A stretch of 64,000 nucleotides of DNA from Stenotrophomonas maltophilia. Lineage in GTDB: Bacteria > Pseudomonadota > Gammaproteobacteria > Xanthomonadales > Xanthomonadaceae. A model generated the notes under the pieces. The model saw only the letters and a list, made by a program, of their open reading frames with translations, did not search any database and was not told the origin of the DNA. Positions 56,101 through 64,000 of the stretch are shown here, piece by piece. The stretch spans positions 310,001 to 374,000 of the forward strand of contig FOZF01000004.1 of the NCBI GenBank assembly GCA_900113425.1, in the 5' to 3' direction. The translations under genes and the position numbers were made by a program. Numbering within the stretch: the stretch's first letter is position 1; each line of letters starts with the position of its first letter.

Positions 56101-56865
56101 TTCATGGGCAGCCGCTTCGGCAACGTGCTGCACGAAGCGATGGAGAACGTCGACTTTGCCGCATGGGGCGTCTGGCAGCCCGGCCAGGCCGCGCCGGAAG
56201 GCCAGGCCGCCGTGCTGCGCAAGGCATTGCGCGACGAGGGCTATGCAGATGCAGACCTGGATGACGGCATCGCGGTGCTGGTGCCACTGGTCGGCCAGAC
56301 CCTCATCGCGGAGCTGCCGGAAGGGGGCGCGCTGTACAGCGTGCCCGCGCAGGATCGTCGTGCCGAGATCGACTTCCACTTCGCCATCGAGCCGACCGGT
56401 GTGCCGGCGCTGCTGGACGTACTGCATGCCCATGGCATCGCCAGCGCGCGCCGTGGTTTCGGCCAGCGCCGCCGGCTGGAAGGGCTGATGACCGGCATGA
56501 TCGACCTCACCTACGTGCGCGATGGCCGCTGGTACGTGCTCGACTACAAATCCAACCGGCTGCCGGGCTACAGCCCCGACCTGCTGGCCATCGCCATGCG
56601 CCACAGCGAGTACGACCTGCAGGCCCTGATCTATACCGTCGCGCTGCATCGCTGGCTGCGCTTCCGGCTGGGGGCGGCCTACCGCTACGAACGCGACATG
56701 GGCGGCATCCGCTATCTGTTCTGCCGCGGCCTGGATGGCACCGGCAATGGTGTCTACACCGATCGTTTCCCGCTGGAACTGGTGGACGCGCTCGATGCGC
56801 TGTTCGCCGGTGGCAGGCAGGCCCAGGCCGAGCTGGCGGCGCGCGCGCTTGGAGCCAGCGCATGA
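53191..56865 (+). CDS. recB: Exodeoxyribonuclease V subunit beta (RecB)
   Basis: Helicase-nuclease of RecBCD. It codes 1224 residues. Walker A ASAGTGKTFTLAT near residue 35, motif II ALVDEFQDTD near 400, motif VI LLYVGMTRAEHALW near 835, and the C-terminal nuclease with EIDF and VLDYKSNRL. ATGA overlaps join it to recC and recD. Confidence 0.97.
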   Translation: MNVTVAGAPIEHPAIDPYLALPLDGVRLIEASAGTGKTFTLATLFTRLVVEQGLRIGQILAVTFTDAATQELRKRIRERLALAARMVDLPPGDGEAPDMRLTRQILRRHLDAGDESAAALKRRLQVAADEIDLAAIFTIHGFCTRVLREHALESGHTFDPPELLTSDRGLMEELAADLWRVHANDPATLEPLTGLWSSPDTLAGDLRALLAAPPLHPLPPATLPEDPRPRMLQAAQVLASAIDSGLDAARGQIATAFEKKVFDGRRAKRPSFDKAFSTLVAGQAGADWSRDGKLHLEKLLPTSMQALCRDDQQGACPDAPLFDALQAWWDAADVVTSWLRQRAIRFLHALRAEAAQRLALLKQTRRVQTYDDLIDGVALALQGPQRLTLVQRLRAQYRIALVDEFQDTDDRQWGIFHTLFGDSPEVRELGLAPALFLIGDPKQAIYGFRGGDIHTYLKARQVAQPAPALDQNFRSRPALLRVLQMLYDNGGEDAFLERDIRFEPVRPGGVRVDADYQRDGHHATALTLRVLRSGGDRPLAADASREAATRACVAAIHQVLVDARAGRALLRGRPVQPGDIAVLVRSHREATLVQRALAAVGIPAVAAGRQSLFATSEARDLRALLLALLQPADEGRLRTALATVLLGQPASAIAAMEREGDLQRGFQAQLLHWRERWQRGGPFAVIADVCAAQGERLLALIDGERRLTNYLQLGELLQEASAQALGMHGLLDWLQGRMASADQDDEQQLLRLESDARRVQIITLHKSKGLEYPLVFLPFVGIERGANNSAAHCTVHLDGERQLHWKLDRDEVWDAVSRQARHEQQAEDARLLYVGMTRAEHALWIAIGDLAGLARTPLAPLLGDLQALRGSADVQVDDSEPVAQLPQLAVEMDGHLPAVRTQARRVPHDWWVYSFTQLAHADAGSGTDIEAAATELPAPAADEPVGAELPLEPALPEPAATEEATPVDPRFMGSRFGNVLHEAMENVDFAAWGVWQPGQAAPEGQAAVLRKALRDEGYADADLDDGIAVLVPLVGQTLIAELPEGGALYSVPAQDRRAEIDFHFAIEPTGVPALLDVLHAHGIASARRGFGQRRRLEGLMTGMIDLTYVRDGRWYVLDYKSNRLPGYSPDLLAIAMRHSEYDLQALIYTVALHRWLRFRLGAAYRYERDMGGIRYLFCRGLDGTGNGVYTDRFPLELVDALDALFAGGRQAQAELAARALGASA

Positions 56866-58742
56866 GCCTGCTCAGGGATCTGTACCGAAACGGCCAGCTG
56901 CGGACGATCGACCATGCCTTGGCGTCCGGCCTGCAGCGCCTGCGCACGGACACCCCGGAGGACGTGGCCCTGGCGGCGGCGCTGGCCTCGCTGGCGGTAT
57001 CGCTGGGGCATGCCGGGTTCGATCCGGCGCAGCCGCAACGGCTGCTGGAAGGCGTATCCACCTGGCCGGCGCCGGAATCCTGGATCCAGCAGCTGCGCGC
57101 CTCGCCCTGGGTCGCGACCCCCGGGCACGCCGATGCTGTCGCAGATGACGCGCCGCTGGTGATGGAGAATGGCCTGCTGTACCTGCGCCGCTATCGCGAG
57201 TACGAGCGGCAGCTGGCGGCGGGCCTGCAGCGCATCGGCGGCCATCCGCTGCCGGCGCCGGATCTGCCCGCGTTGGCGCCCCTGTTCGCACGGCTGTTCC
57301 CGCAGGCCCGGGATGCCGAGGATCATCAGGCGCGCGCGGCGGGCGTGACCCTCCGTCATCCCTTGGCGTTGGTGACCGGGGGACCCGGTACCGGCAAGAC
57401 CACCACCATCGCGCGCCTGCTGCTGTTGCTGGCTGCGCAGGCAGCGCATGCCGGCCAGCCACCGCCGAAGGTGGCCTTGGCCGCACCGACCGGCCGCGCC
57501 GCCGAGCGGATGGCCGAAAGCCTGCGTCTGGCCGTGCAGCGGTTGCAGGAGGACGGCCTGGACCCGGCGCTGTGCGCCGCATTGCCTACCACCGGTACCA
57601 CGCTGCATCGCCTGCTGGGCGTGATTCCCGAGTCGCCCCGTTTCCGCCACCACGCCGATAATCCCCTGCCGCTGGATGTGGTGGTGATCGACGAAGCGTC
57701 AATGATCGATCTGCCGATGATGGCCAAGCTGGTCGATGCCATTGCCAGCGGCACCCGCCTGATCCTGCTCGGCGATCCTGACCAGCTGCCCTCGGTCGAA
57801 GCCGGTGACGTGCTGGGCGCGATCCTGCGAGCCAGCGGTGATGGCATCGGCACCCGCGTCGATGATGCACAGGCGTTGCAGGGGGTGTTGGCGGCACCGG
57901 CATTGCAGCCGCCGGCGCCGGTCAATGCATTCGCCGGCCGGCGGGTGCAGCTGCAGCGCGGTTACCGGCAGAGCGACGCATTGGATCTGGCACCGTTGGC
58001 GCGTGCCGTCCGCGATGGCGACTGCGTCACCACCCTGCGGCTACTGCGCAGTGGCGAGCTGTCGGGAGTCCACTTCCACGAAGGGGAGCCGGATCCGCTG
58101 CGTGGCCAGCGTGAGCATCTGCTGGGCCGCTGGCGTGCATTGGCCGATATCCGGGACCCGGTCCTGGCACTGCAGCAGGCCGGCCGCCTGCGCGTGCTGA
58201 CCGCGCTGCGTGAAGGGCCGCAGGGCGCCCGTGGCCTCAACGAGCGGATCGAACAGCTGCTGGCCGGCACCACCCCGGGCTACTTCCAGGGGCGCCTGCT
58301 GCTGGTGACCGAGAACAGCTATCGGCATCGCCTGTTCAACGGCGATGTCGGCATCTGCCTGCGCGACAGCACTGGTGCGATGGTGGCGTGGTTCCCCGGC
58401 GACGCCGCCGATCAGCCGCGCGCCTTCCATCCGGCCGCATTGCCGGCGCACGAGAGCGCGTTCGCGATGACCGTGCACAAGGCACAGGGTTCGGAGTTCG
58501 ATGAGGTCTGGCTGCAACTGCCACGGCAGGACAGCCGCGTGCTGTCGCGCGAGCTGATCTACACCGGGCTGACCCGTGCCCGCCAGGTTCTGCATGTGGC
58601 AGGCAGCGCCGACGTGCTGCAGGCCGCGCTGAAGCGCCACGCCAGCCGCCTTGGTGGCCTGGCCTGGCGGCTGGGTGCGGAACAGGCGACTGAAGAACCG
58701 GCGCGCATCGAACAGCCCACGGTGCAGGGCCAGTTGTTCTGA
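56862..58742 (+). CDS. recD: Exodeoxyribonuclease V subunit alpha (RecD)
   Basis: The 5'-3' helicase of RecBCD. It codes 626 residues. Walker A GGPGTGKTTTIARLL near 170, motif II VVIDEASMIDLP near 275, and the C-terminal MTVHKAQGSEFDEVWL. Order recC-recB-recD in one operon. Confidence 0.97.
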   Translation: MSLLRDLYRNGQLRTIDHALASGLQRLRTDTPEDVALAAALASLAVSLGHAGFDPAQPQRLLEGVSTWPAPESWIQQLRASPWVATPGHADAVADDAPLVMENGLLYLRRYREYERQLAAGLQRIGGHPLPAPDLPALAPLFARLFPQARDAEDHQARAAGVTLRHPLALVTGGPGTGKTTTIARLLLLLAAQAAHAGQPPPKVALAAPTGRAAERMAESLRLAVQRLQEDGLDPALCAALPTTGTTLHRLLGVIPESPRFRHHADNPLPLDVVVIDEASMIDLPMMAKLVDAIASGTRLILLGDPDQLPSVEAGDVLGAILRASGDGIGTRVDDAQALQGVLAAPALQPPAPVNAFAGRRVQLQRGYRQSDALDLAPLARAVRDGDCVTTLRLLRSGELSGVHFHEGEPDPLRGQREHLLGRWRALADIRDPVLALQQAGRLRVLTALREGPQGARGLNERIEQLLAGTTPGYFQGRLLLVTENSYRHRLFNGDVGICLRDSTGAMVAWFPGDAADQPRAFHPAALPAHESAFAMTVHKAQGSEFDEVWLQLPRQDSRVLSRELIYTGLTRARQVLHVAGSADVLQAALKRHASRLGGLAWRLGAEQATEEPARIEQPTVQGQLF

Positions 58743-58746
58743 ACCG

Positions 58747-58781
58747 GGGTCGGATCCCTCCCGAAGGGAGGGCTCTGACCC
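58747..58781. repeat. GGGTCGGATCC palindrome after recD
   Basis: GGGTCGGATCCCTCCC, GAA, then a complementary arm with one mismatch. It may also terminate the recCBD transcript and the convergent small gene. Confidence 0.75.
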
Positions 58782-58785
58782 GGCG

Positions 58786-59184
58786 TCATTCCGCGATCAG
58801 CACCAGGCCATCCGGGAACACGATCGCCGCTTCATCCGCGCTGACATCGAAGAAGCCCACCCCGTGCTCCTCCGCAAGGTCCTGTACCCGGCCATGTGCA
58901 CGCTCGGCCACGGAGCAGGCAAACGCACCGTAGATGACGTGGCGGCCGATGCTGTAGTCGGTGACCTCGGCGCGATCGTCCTCATCGTTGCTCAGCGGAC
59001 CATTCAATGGCGGGAACTCCTGTGCCATCGCGGCGAACCAGGCCTGCAACGCCGGGCTGCTGACCACCGGATCGTCGTACTCGTGGTTCTCGCCCCAGGC
59101 GGTCTGCTTCTCGAACCAGGCGATGAACGCTGCCGCCTCACGCGGGGCGACGCTGGCTTCGAACACCATCATGTCGTAACTCAT
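58786..59184 (-). CDS. Hypothetical protein, 132 residues
   Basis: Starts MSYDMMVFEASVAPREAAAF at 59184; no family assigned. Aromatic-rich and acidic (YDDPVVSSPALQAWFAAM, SNDEDDRAEVTDYSIG), soluble-looking. Convergent with recD. Proteins of this pattern are also seen as small orphan genes near contact-toxin loci, but nothing here supports that link. Confidence 0.7.
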   Translation of the reverse strand: MSYDMMVFEASVAPREAAAFIAWFEKQTAWGENHEYDDPVVSSPALQAWFAAMAQEFPPLNGPLSNDEDDRAEVTDYSIGRHVIYGAFACSVAERAHGRVQDLAEEHGVGFFDVSADEAAIVFPDGLVLIAE

Positions 59185-59212
59185 TGAACCGTCCTGTTGT
59201 CGGGGCGAAAGG

Positions 59213-59273
59213 CCGCCGGGCATGGCCCGGCGCTACGGGCGGAGCGATGGTAGCGCCGGGCCATGCCCGGCGG
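59213..59273. repeat. SMAG-like GTAG repeat pair
   Basis: CCGCCGGGCATGG.. (59213-59236) and its complement GTAGCGCCGGGCC.. (59250-59273), the same repeat type as at 32964-33029. Confidence 0.85.
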
Positions 59274-59279
59274 ATCGCA

Positions 59280-61322
59280 TTACAGCGACGGAGCGGCGGC
59301 GTCCGCCAGCCCCGGCGCCAACGCCTTCGCCTCCGGGAACAGGGCGAAGCGCAGGCCCACCAGGCCCATCAACGCCTCGTCGCGTGCCTTGCAGGCCGCC
59401 ACGCTGCCGACCCGCCCCAGCGAGGCATCCAACCGCTCGCGCAGCGCCTGATCGGCGGTGATCGGCCGGCGTGCGGCGACCTGGCGCCGATAGTGCGCGG
59501 CAATCTCCTGCAGGATCTGCTCAACGGCCTCGCGGCTGCGTTCGGGCAGTTCCAGCCGGGCACGCCGCAGCTGCAGGATGTTCAGGCCGATGCGGGCTTC
59601 ATTGAGCATGTCCACCGACGCGATGTCGCTGCCCTCCGGCGTCGCCGCCAGCCGGGGGGCCAGCAGCCCGAGCAGGTCGAGCATGCGCGCGGCGAAGCGC
59701 TGCCGATCCTGCTGTCCGCGGCCTTCGGCCGCTTCCGCCAGGGTGGTCCAGCCCTGGCGGACCAGCCGCCGAGCGGTCCATTCGGCACCTACCGAGCGGA
59801 ACAGTCGGGTCATCACCACCGCAAAGCCGATGCCGATGAACATCGCCACCGACGAGTTCACGAACGTCTGGATGTTGGCGCTGTAGGTGTTCTGCAGGCT
59901 GAGCAGTGCGGCCAGGTTGACCGTCAGCGGCAGTGCGAACAAGGCGCTCTTGGGGTGGTGCAGCAGCAGGCCCAGCGGCAGGAACGCCACCGCCAGCACC
60001 AGTGCCAGCAATCCGAAGTCGTGAACGGCGGGGAATACACCGAACAGGTACACGCCTGCGACCAGCGAGGCGACCATCGCCCACACCAGGAACGAGACCA
60101 TGCTCGGTGCCGGATCATCCTGTGCCGCGAAGAAGGCCGCCGTTACCGCAGCCATCATGGCGCCGTTGCCACCGCCTTCCCAGCCCAGCGCGATCCACAG
60201 CACGCAATAGCCCATCAGCGCCACGCCGGCGCTGAGCGCCGAGAACAGCGCCATGCCGTAGTCGACGTGCCTGTCGGCGGCGACCCGGTCAGTGCGGATG
60301 CGATAGTGCGCGCGGTCCAGCGGCGCGTTGCCGTGGTCGATCGCCTGCTGCAGCGTGCGGCAGTCCTGCCACAAATCCACCAGCTCTTCCAGCCGCAGCA
60401 GCAGGCTGGCCAGCTGCAGGTGCTGCAGGTCGCGGTCCACCTGCGGCTTCACTGCGCTGATGCGCGCACGCAGGCGGGCGTAATCACTGGCACTGGCCGG
60501 TTGCTGCAACCATTCGTGAATGTCGTCGATCACTGCCGGCAGCCCATCGGGCAGCGCCTGGCCATCGCTTCGCAGCGCACTCAGGCGATCGGCAATGGAG
60601 GAAAGCACCGGCAACAGCAACAGCATGCGTTCGTGCAGCCGTTCCATGGAGACCGCCGCGCCGGTATGGCGCGGATCATCGCGGCGCAGGAACTCGATCA
60701 ATGCCTCGAACTGCACCAGATCGGCGGCCAGGCGGTTGCGCGGTGCATGTGCGCGGCCTCGCTCCAGGATCTGCCGGCACCACTGCGCCGCATCCTCCAT
60801 CCAGGTGCCGATGCGTGCGCGCAGCATCGGCCGCACCGAAGCCGGGAACAGCAGCGAGGCGAACAGCACCGCCACCACCGTGCCGAGGATGATCTCCTCG
60901 CTGCGTGCCACGACCGTGTCGAAGATCGTCTCCGGCGAGGTCACGGCGGGGAAGCCGATGAAGGCGGTCGTATAGCCGGCGAGCAGGAAGGCATAGCCGC
61001 GCGGGCCGCGGTTGAGCAGGGCCAGGAACAGGCAGCCGGCCAGCCAGATCGACATCGCCGCGCTCAGCAGCAGTGGGGTTTCCACCAGCGCGGGCAGCAC
61101 CAGCAGTGTGGCCAGGCCGGCCACCAGGGTGCCGACGATGCGGTACACGCCCTTGGCGCGGGTCGGGCCCAGCAGCGGCTGGCTGACGATGTAGACCGTA
61201 CCCATCGCCCAGTACGGGCGCGACAGGTTGCCGGCCATGGCGATGTACAGCGCGGCGATCGCGGCCAGGTAGGTCTTGATCGAGAACAGCCACGCCTGGC
61301 GATCGGTCACGGCGTTCATCAC
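59280..61322 (-). CDS. FUSC-family efflux pump protein
   Basis: Codes 680 residues. Two blocks of about five to six membrane helices separated by a large soluble domain, as in AaeB/FUSC aromatic acid exporters. It is the inner-membrane pump of the operon; its start overlaps the NodT-type gene end. The substrate is not readable; aromatic or fusaric acid-like compounds are the family's usual cargo. Confidence 0.88.
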   Translation of the reverse strand: MMNAVTDRQAWLFSIKTYLAAIAALYIAMAGNLSRPYWAMGTVYIVSQPLLGPTRAKGVYRIVGTLVAGLATLLVLPALVETPLLLSAAMSIWLAGCLFLALLNRGPRGYAFLLAGYTTAFIGFPAVTSPETIFDTVVARSEEIILGTVVAVLFASLLFPASVRPMLRARIGTWMEDAAQWCRQILERGRAHAPRNRLAADLVQFEALIEFLRRDDPRHTGAAVSMERLHERMLLLLPVLSSIADRLSALRSDGQALPDGLPAVIDDIHEWLQQPASASDYARLRARISAVKPQVDRDLQHLQLASLLLRLEELVDLWQDCRTLQQAIDHGNAPLDRAHYRIRTDRVAADRHVDYGMALFSALSAGVALMGYCVLWIALGWEGGGNGAMMAAVTAAFFAAQDDPAPSMVSFLVWAMVASLVAGVYLFGVFPAVHDFGLLALVLAVAFLPLGLLLHHPKSALFALPLTVNLAALLSLQNTYSANIQTFVNSSVAMFIGIGFAVVMTRLFRSVGAEWTARRLVRQGWTTLAEAAEGRGQQDRQRFAARMLDLLGLLAPRLAATPEGSDIASVDMLNEARIGLNILQLRRARLELPERSREAVEQILQEIAAHYRRQVAARRPITADQALRERLDASLGRVGSVAACKARDEALMGLVGLRFALFPEAKALAPGLADAAAPSL

Positions 61323-62774
61323 TTAGTTCGCCGTGGCCCGTGGGGCGGCCGTCGCCTGCCAGCCACCGCCGAGCACCAGGAACAGGTGGATCTGATCGCG
61401 CGAGACCTGTGCTTCGGCCGCGGCCAGTGTGGCATCGCTGGTGGCCAGGCTGCGGTCGGCGTCCAGGCTGGCCAGGTACGGTGTCCGCCCACCCTGGTAC
61501 AGCCGGCGGTTCTGCTCGGCTGCCAGCGCGGCCTGTTCCTGGGCGATGCGCAGCGACTGCAGTCGGCGCAGGTCCTGTGCGTAGCGGTCCAGAGCGGTCT
61601 GCGTCTCACGCAGTGCCTGCAGTACGGTGTGATCGAACTCGGCCAGCGCCGCATCGGCGCCCGCTTCGGCAGCGTGGATGCGTGCATGGCTGCCCGATGA
61701 CGGCAGCGTCCACGAGATCAGCGGCCCGATCGACCACTGCTGGGTCATGGGCTGGCCGAAATCTTCCAGCAGGCCGGCGGCACCGATCGAAGCCCCCAGA
61801 CGGACGTCCGGATAGAGTTCGGCGGTAGCCACGCCAATGCGCGCGGTGGCCGCGGCCAGCCTGCGTTCGGCCTGGCGCACATCCGGACGACGCTGCAGCA
61901 GCGCACGGCCATCTCCGACCGGCAGCGGCTGCGTCAGCGACGGTGCCTGTGCGCACTCGATCACTCCGGCCGGCAACTGGCCGGGGGTCTGGCCGAGCAA
62001 GGCGGCCAGGGAGTACGCCGCCGCCGAGCGCTGCGCGCGCAACGGCGGCAACGCGGCCTCCAGCAGGGCGACCTGGGCATTGGCACGGGCCAGTTCCGGC
62101 GGCGTGCCGCGGCCGGCCGCGATCAATCGCTCGGTCACCGAGCGGCCGCGCTGCTGCAGCTGCAGCGAATGCTCGGCCACATGCAGTTCGTGGTTGGCGT
62201 GGCAGATCTCCAGATAGCTGTCGGCCACCTGTGCGACCACGCTGACCTGGGCCAGGTCGCGCGCCGCTGCGACCGCCTGCTCGTCGGCCCGCGCCGCTTC
62301 CGCACCGCGCTTGAGCTTGCCGAACAGATCGAACTGATAGCTGACGGCGAACTTGCCATCGGCCAGGTTGATCACCGGCAGTTCGTGTTCCTGCAGGAAC
62401 GACTCGGCCGACAACTGCGCGCGGCTGACGCCAGCTTCGGCCTCGTACTCGAAACCACCGGCGTCCAGTGCCTGTTCGTAGACCGCCGCCGCGCGGCGCA
62501 GGTGGGCATCAGCGGCTTTCAACTCGACGTTGTCGCGCAGCGCCTGGCTGATCAGGCCGTCCAGCACCGGATCGTCGTACAGCGACCACCAGCGCGCCGG
62601 CAGCGGCTGGTTGGCGGCGATCTGCGGGTCATGGGAGTCGATGAAGGCGGCATTCGCCTCCGGCCGCTTGAAGGCCGAGTCCTCCGGCAACGCATAGTCA
62701 GGGCCCACCGTCCTGCAGGCGGCCAGGCTGGCCAGTGCGACGATCAGGCCGAGGCGGGACAGTGCGGTGTTCAC
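61323..62774 (-). CDS. NodT-family efflux outer-membrane lipoprotein
   Basis: Codes 483 residues. Lipobox LASLAAC, followed by two OEP repeats with GSHARIHAAEAGADAALAEF and ETQTALDRYAQDL. Outer-membrane channel of the tripartite pump. It is placed between the adaptor and the pump genes, with end-to-end overlaps. Confidence 0.92.
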   Translation of the reverse strand: MNTALSRLGLIVALASLAACRTVGPDYALPEDSAFKRPEANAAFIDSHDPQIAANQPLPARWWSLYDDPVLDGLISQALRDNVELKAADAHLRRAAAVYEQALDAGGFEYEAEAGVSRAQLSAESFLQEHELPVINLADGKFAVSYQFDLFGKLKRGAEAARADEQAVAAARDLAQVSVVAQVADSYLEICHANHELHVAEHSLQLQQRGRSVTERLIAAGRGTPPELARANAQVALLEAALPPLRAQRSAAAYSLAALLGQTPGQLPAGVIECAQAPSLTQPLPVGDGRALLQRRPDVRQAERRLAAATARIGVATAELYPDVRLGASIGAAGLLEDFGQPMTQQWSIGPLISWTLPSSGSHARIHAAEAGADAALAEFDHTVLQALRETQTALDRYAQDLRRLQSLRIAQEQAALAAEQNRRLYQGGRTPYLASLDADRSLATSDATLAAAEAQVSRDQIHLFLVLGGGWQATAAPRATAN

Positions 62775-63688
62775 AGGCGGCCCCGCGCCGGCGTGGGGCC
62801 GGCCTTGCTGTCATCCGCACGGTGGCCGGTATCCACCGTGACGGTGGCGGTGCGGCCGGCGATCAGCTCGACACCTGCGGGAAGATCATCGATGGCAATC
62901 CGCACGGGAATGCGCTGCGCCAGCCGCACCCAGTCGAATGCAGGGGTGACGTTCGGCAACAGGCTGCTGCCGTTGCTGCGGTAGCGGTCCTCGATGCCGG
63001 CGGCGATGCTCTCCACATGTCCCTGCAACGGCCTGGATTCACCCATCAGGCGGATGTCCACGCGCTGCCCGGGCACCACACCCTGCAGGCGGGTCTCCTC
63101 GAAATAGCCATCGATGCGGAATGAGCCGGTATCCAGCAGCGCCAGTACCGGTTTGCCGGCCACCACGTAGTCTCCGACGCGCAGCGTACGGTCATTGACC
63201 CGGCCGTCTGCCGGCGCGCGCACTTCGGTGCGGCCCAGGTTGAGCTCGGCCAGATCGACCGCCGCCTGCGCGGTGGCCAGCGCGGCCACTGCGGCCTGCA
63301 GCTTGGCCCGGCGCACTTCGGCGTCCTCGGCAGCGACGAGGTCCTGCAGGCTGCGATCGCGACCGATCTCGCGCTTCAGCTGGGCCACCGACGCCTGGCG
63401 CTCGGCCAGGCTGGCCTGTGCCTGCTCCAGTGCGATGCGGTAGCGCGCACGGTCGACCACGAACAGCAGGTCGCCCTTCTTCACCGCCTGGTTGTCGGCG
63501 ACGTTCACGGTCTCCACCAGGCCGGACACATCCGGCGCCATCTGCACCACGTCCGCGCCGACATGGGCGTCACGGGTCCAGGGCTCATCCATGTAATAGA
63601 CCCACAGCTGGCGCAGCACCAGCAGCGCGACGATCACGGCGGCACCGGTGAGCAGCACCGGCAGGGACTTCTTCACGATCTTGTTCAC
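62771..63688 (-). CDS. HlyD/EmrA-family membrane fusion protein
   Basis: Codes 305 residues. N-terminal helix (about 10-28), biotinyl-lipoyl-like domain (DVSGLVETVNVADNQAVKKGD), helical hairpin, and beta barrel (RAPADGRVNDRTLRVGDYV). Periplasmic adaptor linking the FUSC pump to the NodT channel. It overlaps the neighbours by four bases on both sides. Confidence 0.92.
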   Translation of the reverse strand: MNKIVKKSLPVLLTGAAVIVALLVLRQLWVYYMDEPWTRDAHVGADVVQMAPDVSGLVETVNVADNQAVKKGDLLFVVDRARYRIALEQAQASLAERQASVAQLKREIGRDRSLQDLVAAEDAEVRRAKLQAAVAALATAQAAVDLAELNLGRTEVRAPADGRVNDRTLRVGDYVVAGKPVLALLDTGSFRIDGYFEETRLQGVVPGQRVDIRLMGESRPLQGHVESIAAGIEDRYRSNGSSLLPNVTPAFDWVRLAQRIPVRIAIDDLPAGVELIAGRTATVTVDTGHRADDSKAGPTPARGRL

Positions 63689-63894
63689 GATTGCATCCAG
63701 CGCAGAAGGTGGAACAGCAGGCCCAGCACGATCCCGTACAGGGCCAGGTTGAACAGCGCCGGGTGCCAGACATGGCGGTAGGCACCGGCGCGTTGCAGCA
63801 GCGCGTGCAGACCGCTGTTGAGCAGATAGGCCAGCAGCATCAACCCGAGCAGGGTCGGGACGAACACTCCATGGAGACTGAATTCACCAGGCAT
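63685..63894 (-). CDS. DUF1656 small membrane protein
   Basis: Codes 69 residues from the ATG at 63894 (MPGEFSLHGVFVPTLLG); two helices. DUF1656 proteins are the usual first gene of FUSC-type efflux operons (AaeX-like). ATGA overlap with the adaptor gene. Confidence 0.85.
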   Translation of the reverse strand: MPGEFSLHGVFVPTLLGLMLLAYLLNSGLHALLQRAGAYRHVWHPALFNLALYGIVLGLLFHLLRWMQS

Positions 63895-64000
63895 CGGTAG
63901 GGGCAGGGCAGGTGGGGGAGGGGAGGAACAACGGCACAACAACAACGGGTGACAGCCGCTGGCGTGGCAACGGCAGCGGCGGCATCCGGGGACATCGGTC
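63895..64000. other. Upstream region of the efflux operon, cut by the window end
   Basis: 106 bases with a polypurine GGGGGAGGGGAGG stretch near 63915 and an ACAACAACAAC tract near 63937. No promoter or operator could be assigned. Confidence 0.4.

Overview
This 64 kb window is a high-GC gammaproteobacterial chromosome segment. Its gene order, codon use, GTAG-headed palindromic repeats and gene content (tonB-exbB-exbD1-exbD2, dnaA-dnaN-recF-gyrB, mlaFEDCBA, recCBD) point to Stenotrophomonas, probably the S. maltophilia complex, near the replication origin. The genus is inferred from gene content, not from a database search.

Layout. Positions 1-1731 hold the end of fbp and a 2OG-Fe(II) oxygenase. 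Positions 1741-10860 are an accessory island of lower GC. Almost all of it reads on the minus strand. It holds a mosaic of displaced Rhs/YD-repeat toxin tips, each followed by a small lipoprotein or membrane protein that is probably its immunity partner. Remnants of IS5, IS3 and IS30 elements are scattered through it, together with repeated copies of the 3' end of the neighbouring oxygenase gene. No full-length Rhs core is present.

From 11055 the window returns to core genome: a PA0069-type radical SAM protein, pdxJ, cardiolipin synthase, the TonB-ExbB-ExbD energy-transduction operon, a TPR protein, an M48 lipoprotein protease and a CPBP protease. The origin block follows: gyrB, recF, dnaN and dnaA on the minus strand, facing away from rpmH, rnpA, yidC and mnmE on the plus strand. 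Four parS-like palindromes (two inside recF) and a cluster of AGATTT boxes with DnaA boxes lie at 23.2-24.96 kb.

Positions 31.7-45.5 kb are housekeeping and stress genes: a GDPD phosphodiesterase, a rhomboid, a TerC-family exporter behind a yybP-ykoY-type manganese riboswitch, an RlmI-like methyltransferase, an M19 dipeptidase, an APC permease, LysE, LysR with a divergent MDR reductase, GST, RmuC, a lipoprotein and glutathione peroxidase. Positions 45.6-49.7 kb are the mlaFEDCBA lipid-transport operon (minus strand). Positions 49.8-58.7 kb are recC-recB-recD (plus strand, coupled by ATGA overlaps). Positions 59.3-63.9 kb are a four-gene efflux operon (DUF1656, HlyD-type adaptor, NodT-type outer-membrane factor, FUSC pump).

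The most unusual parts are the Rhs tip graveyard with its reused oxygenase tail (1.6-10.9 kb) and the origin-proximal intergenic region between recF and dnaN.
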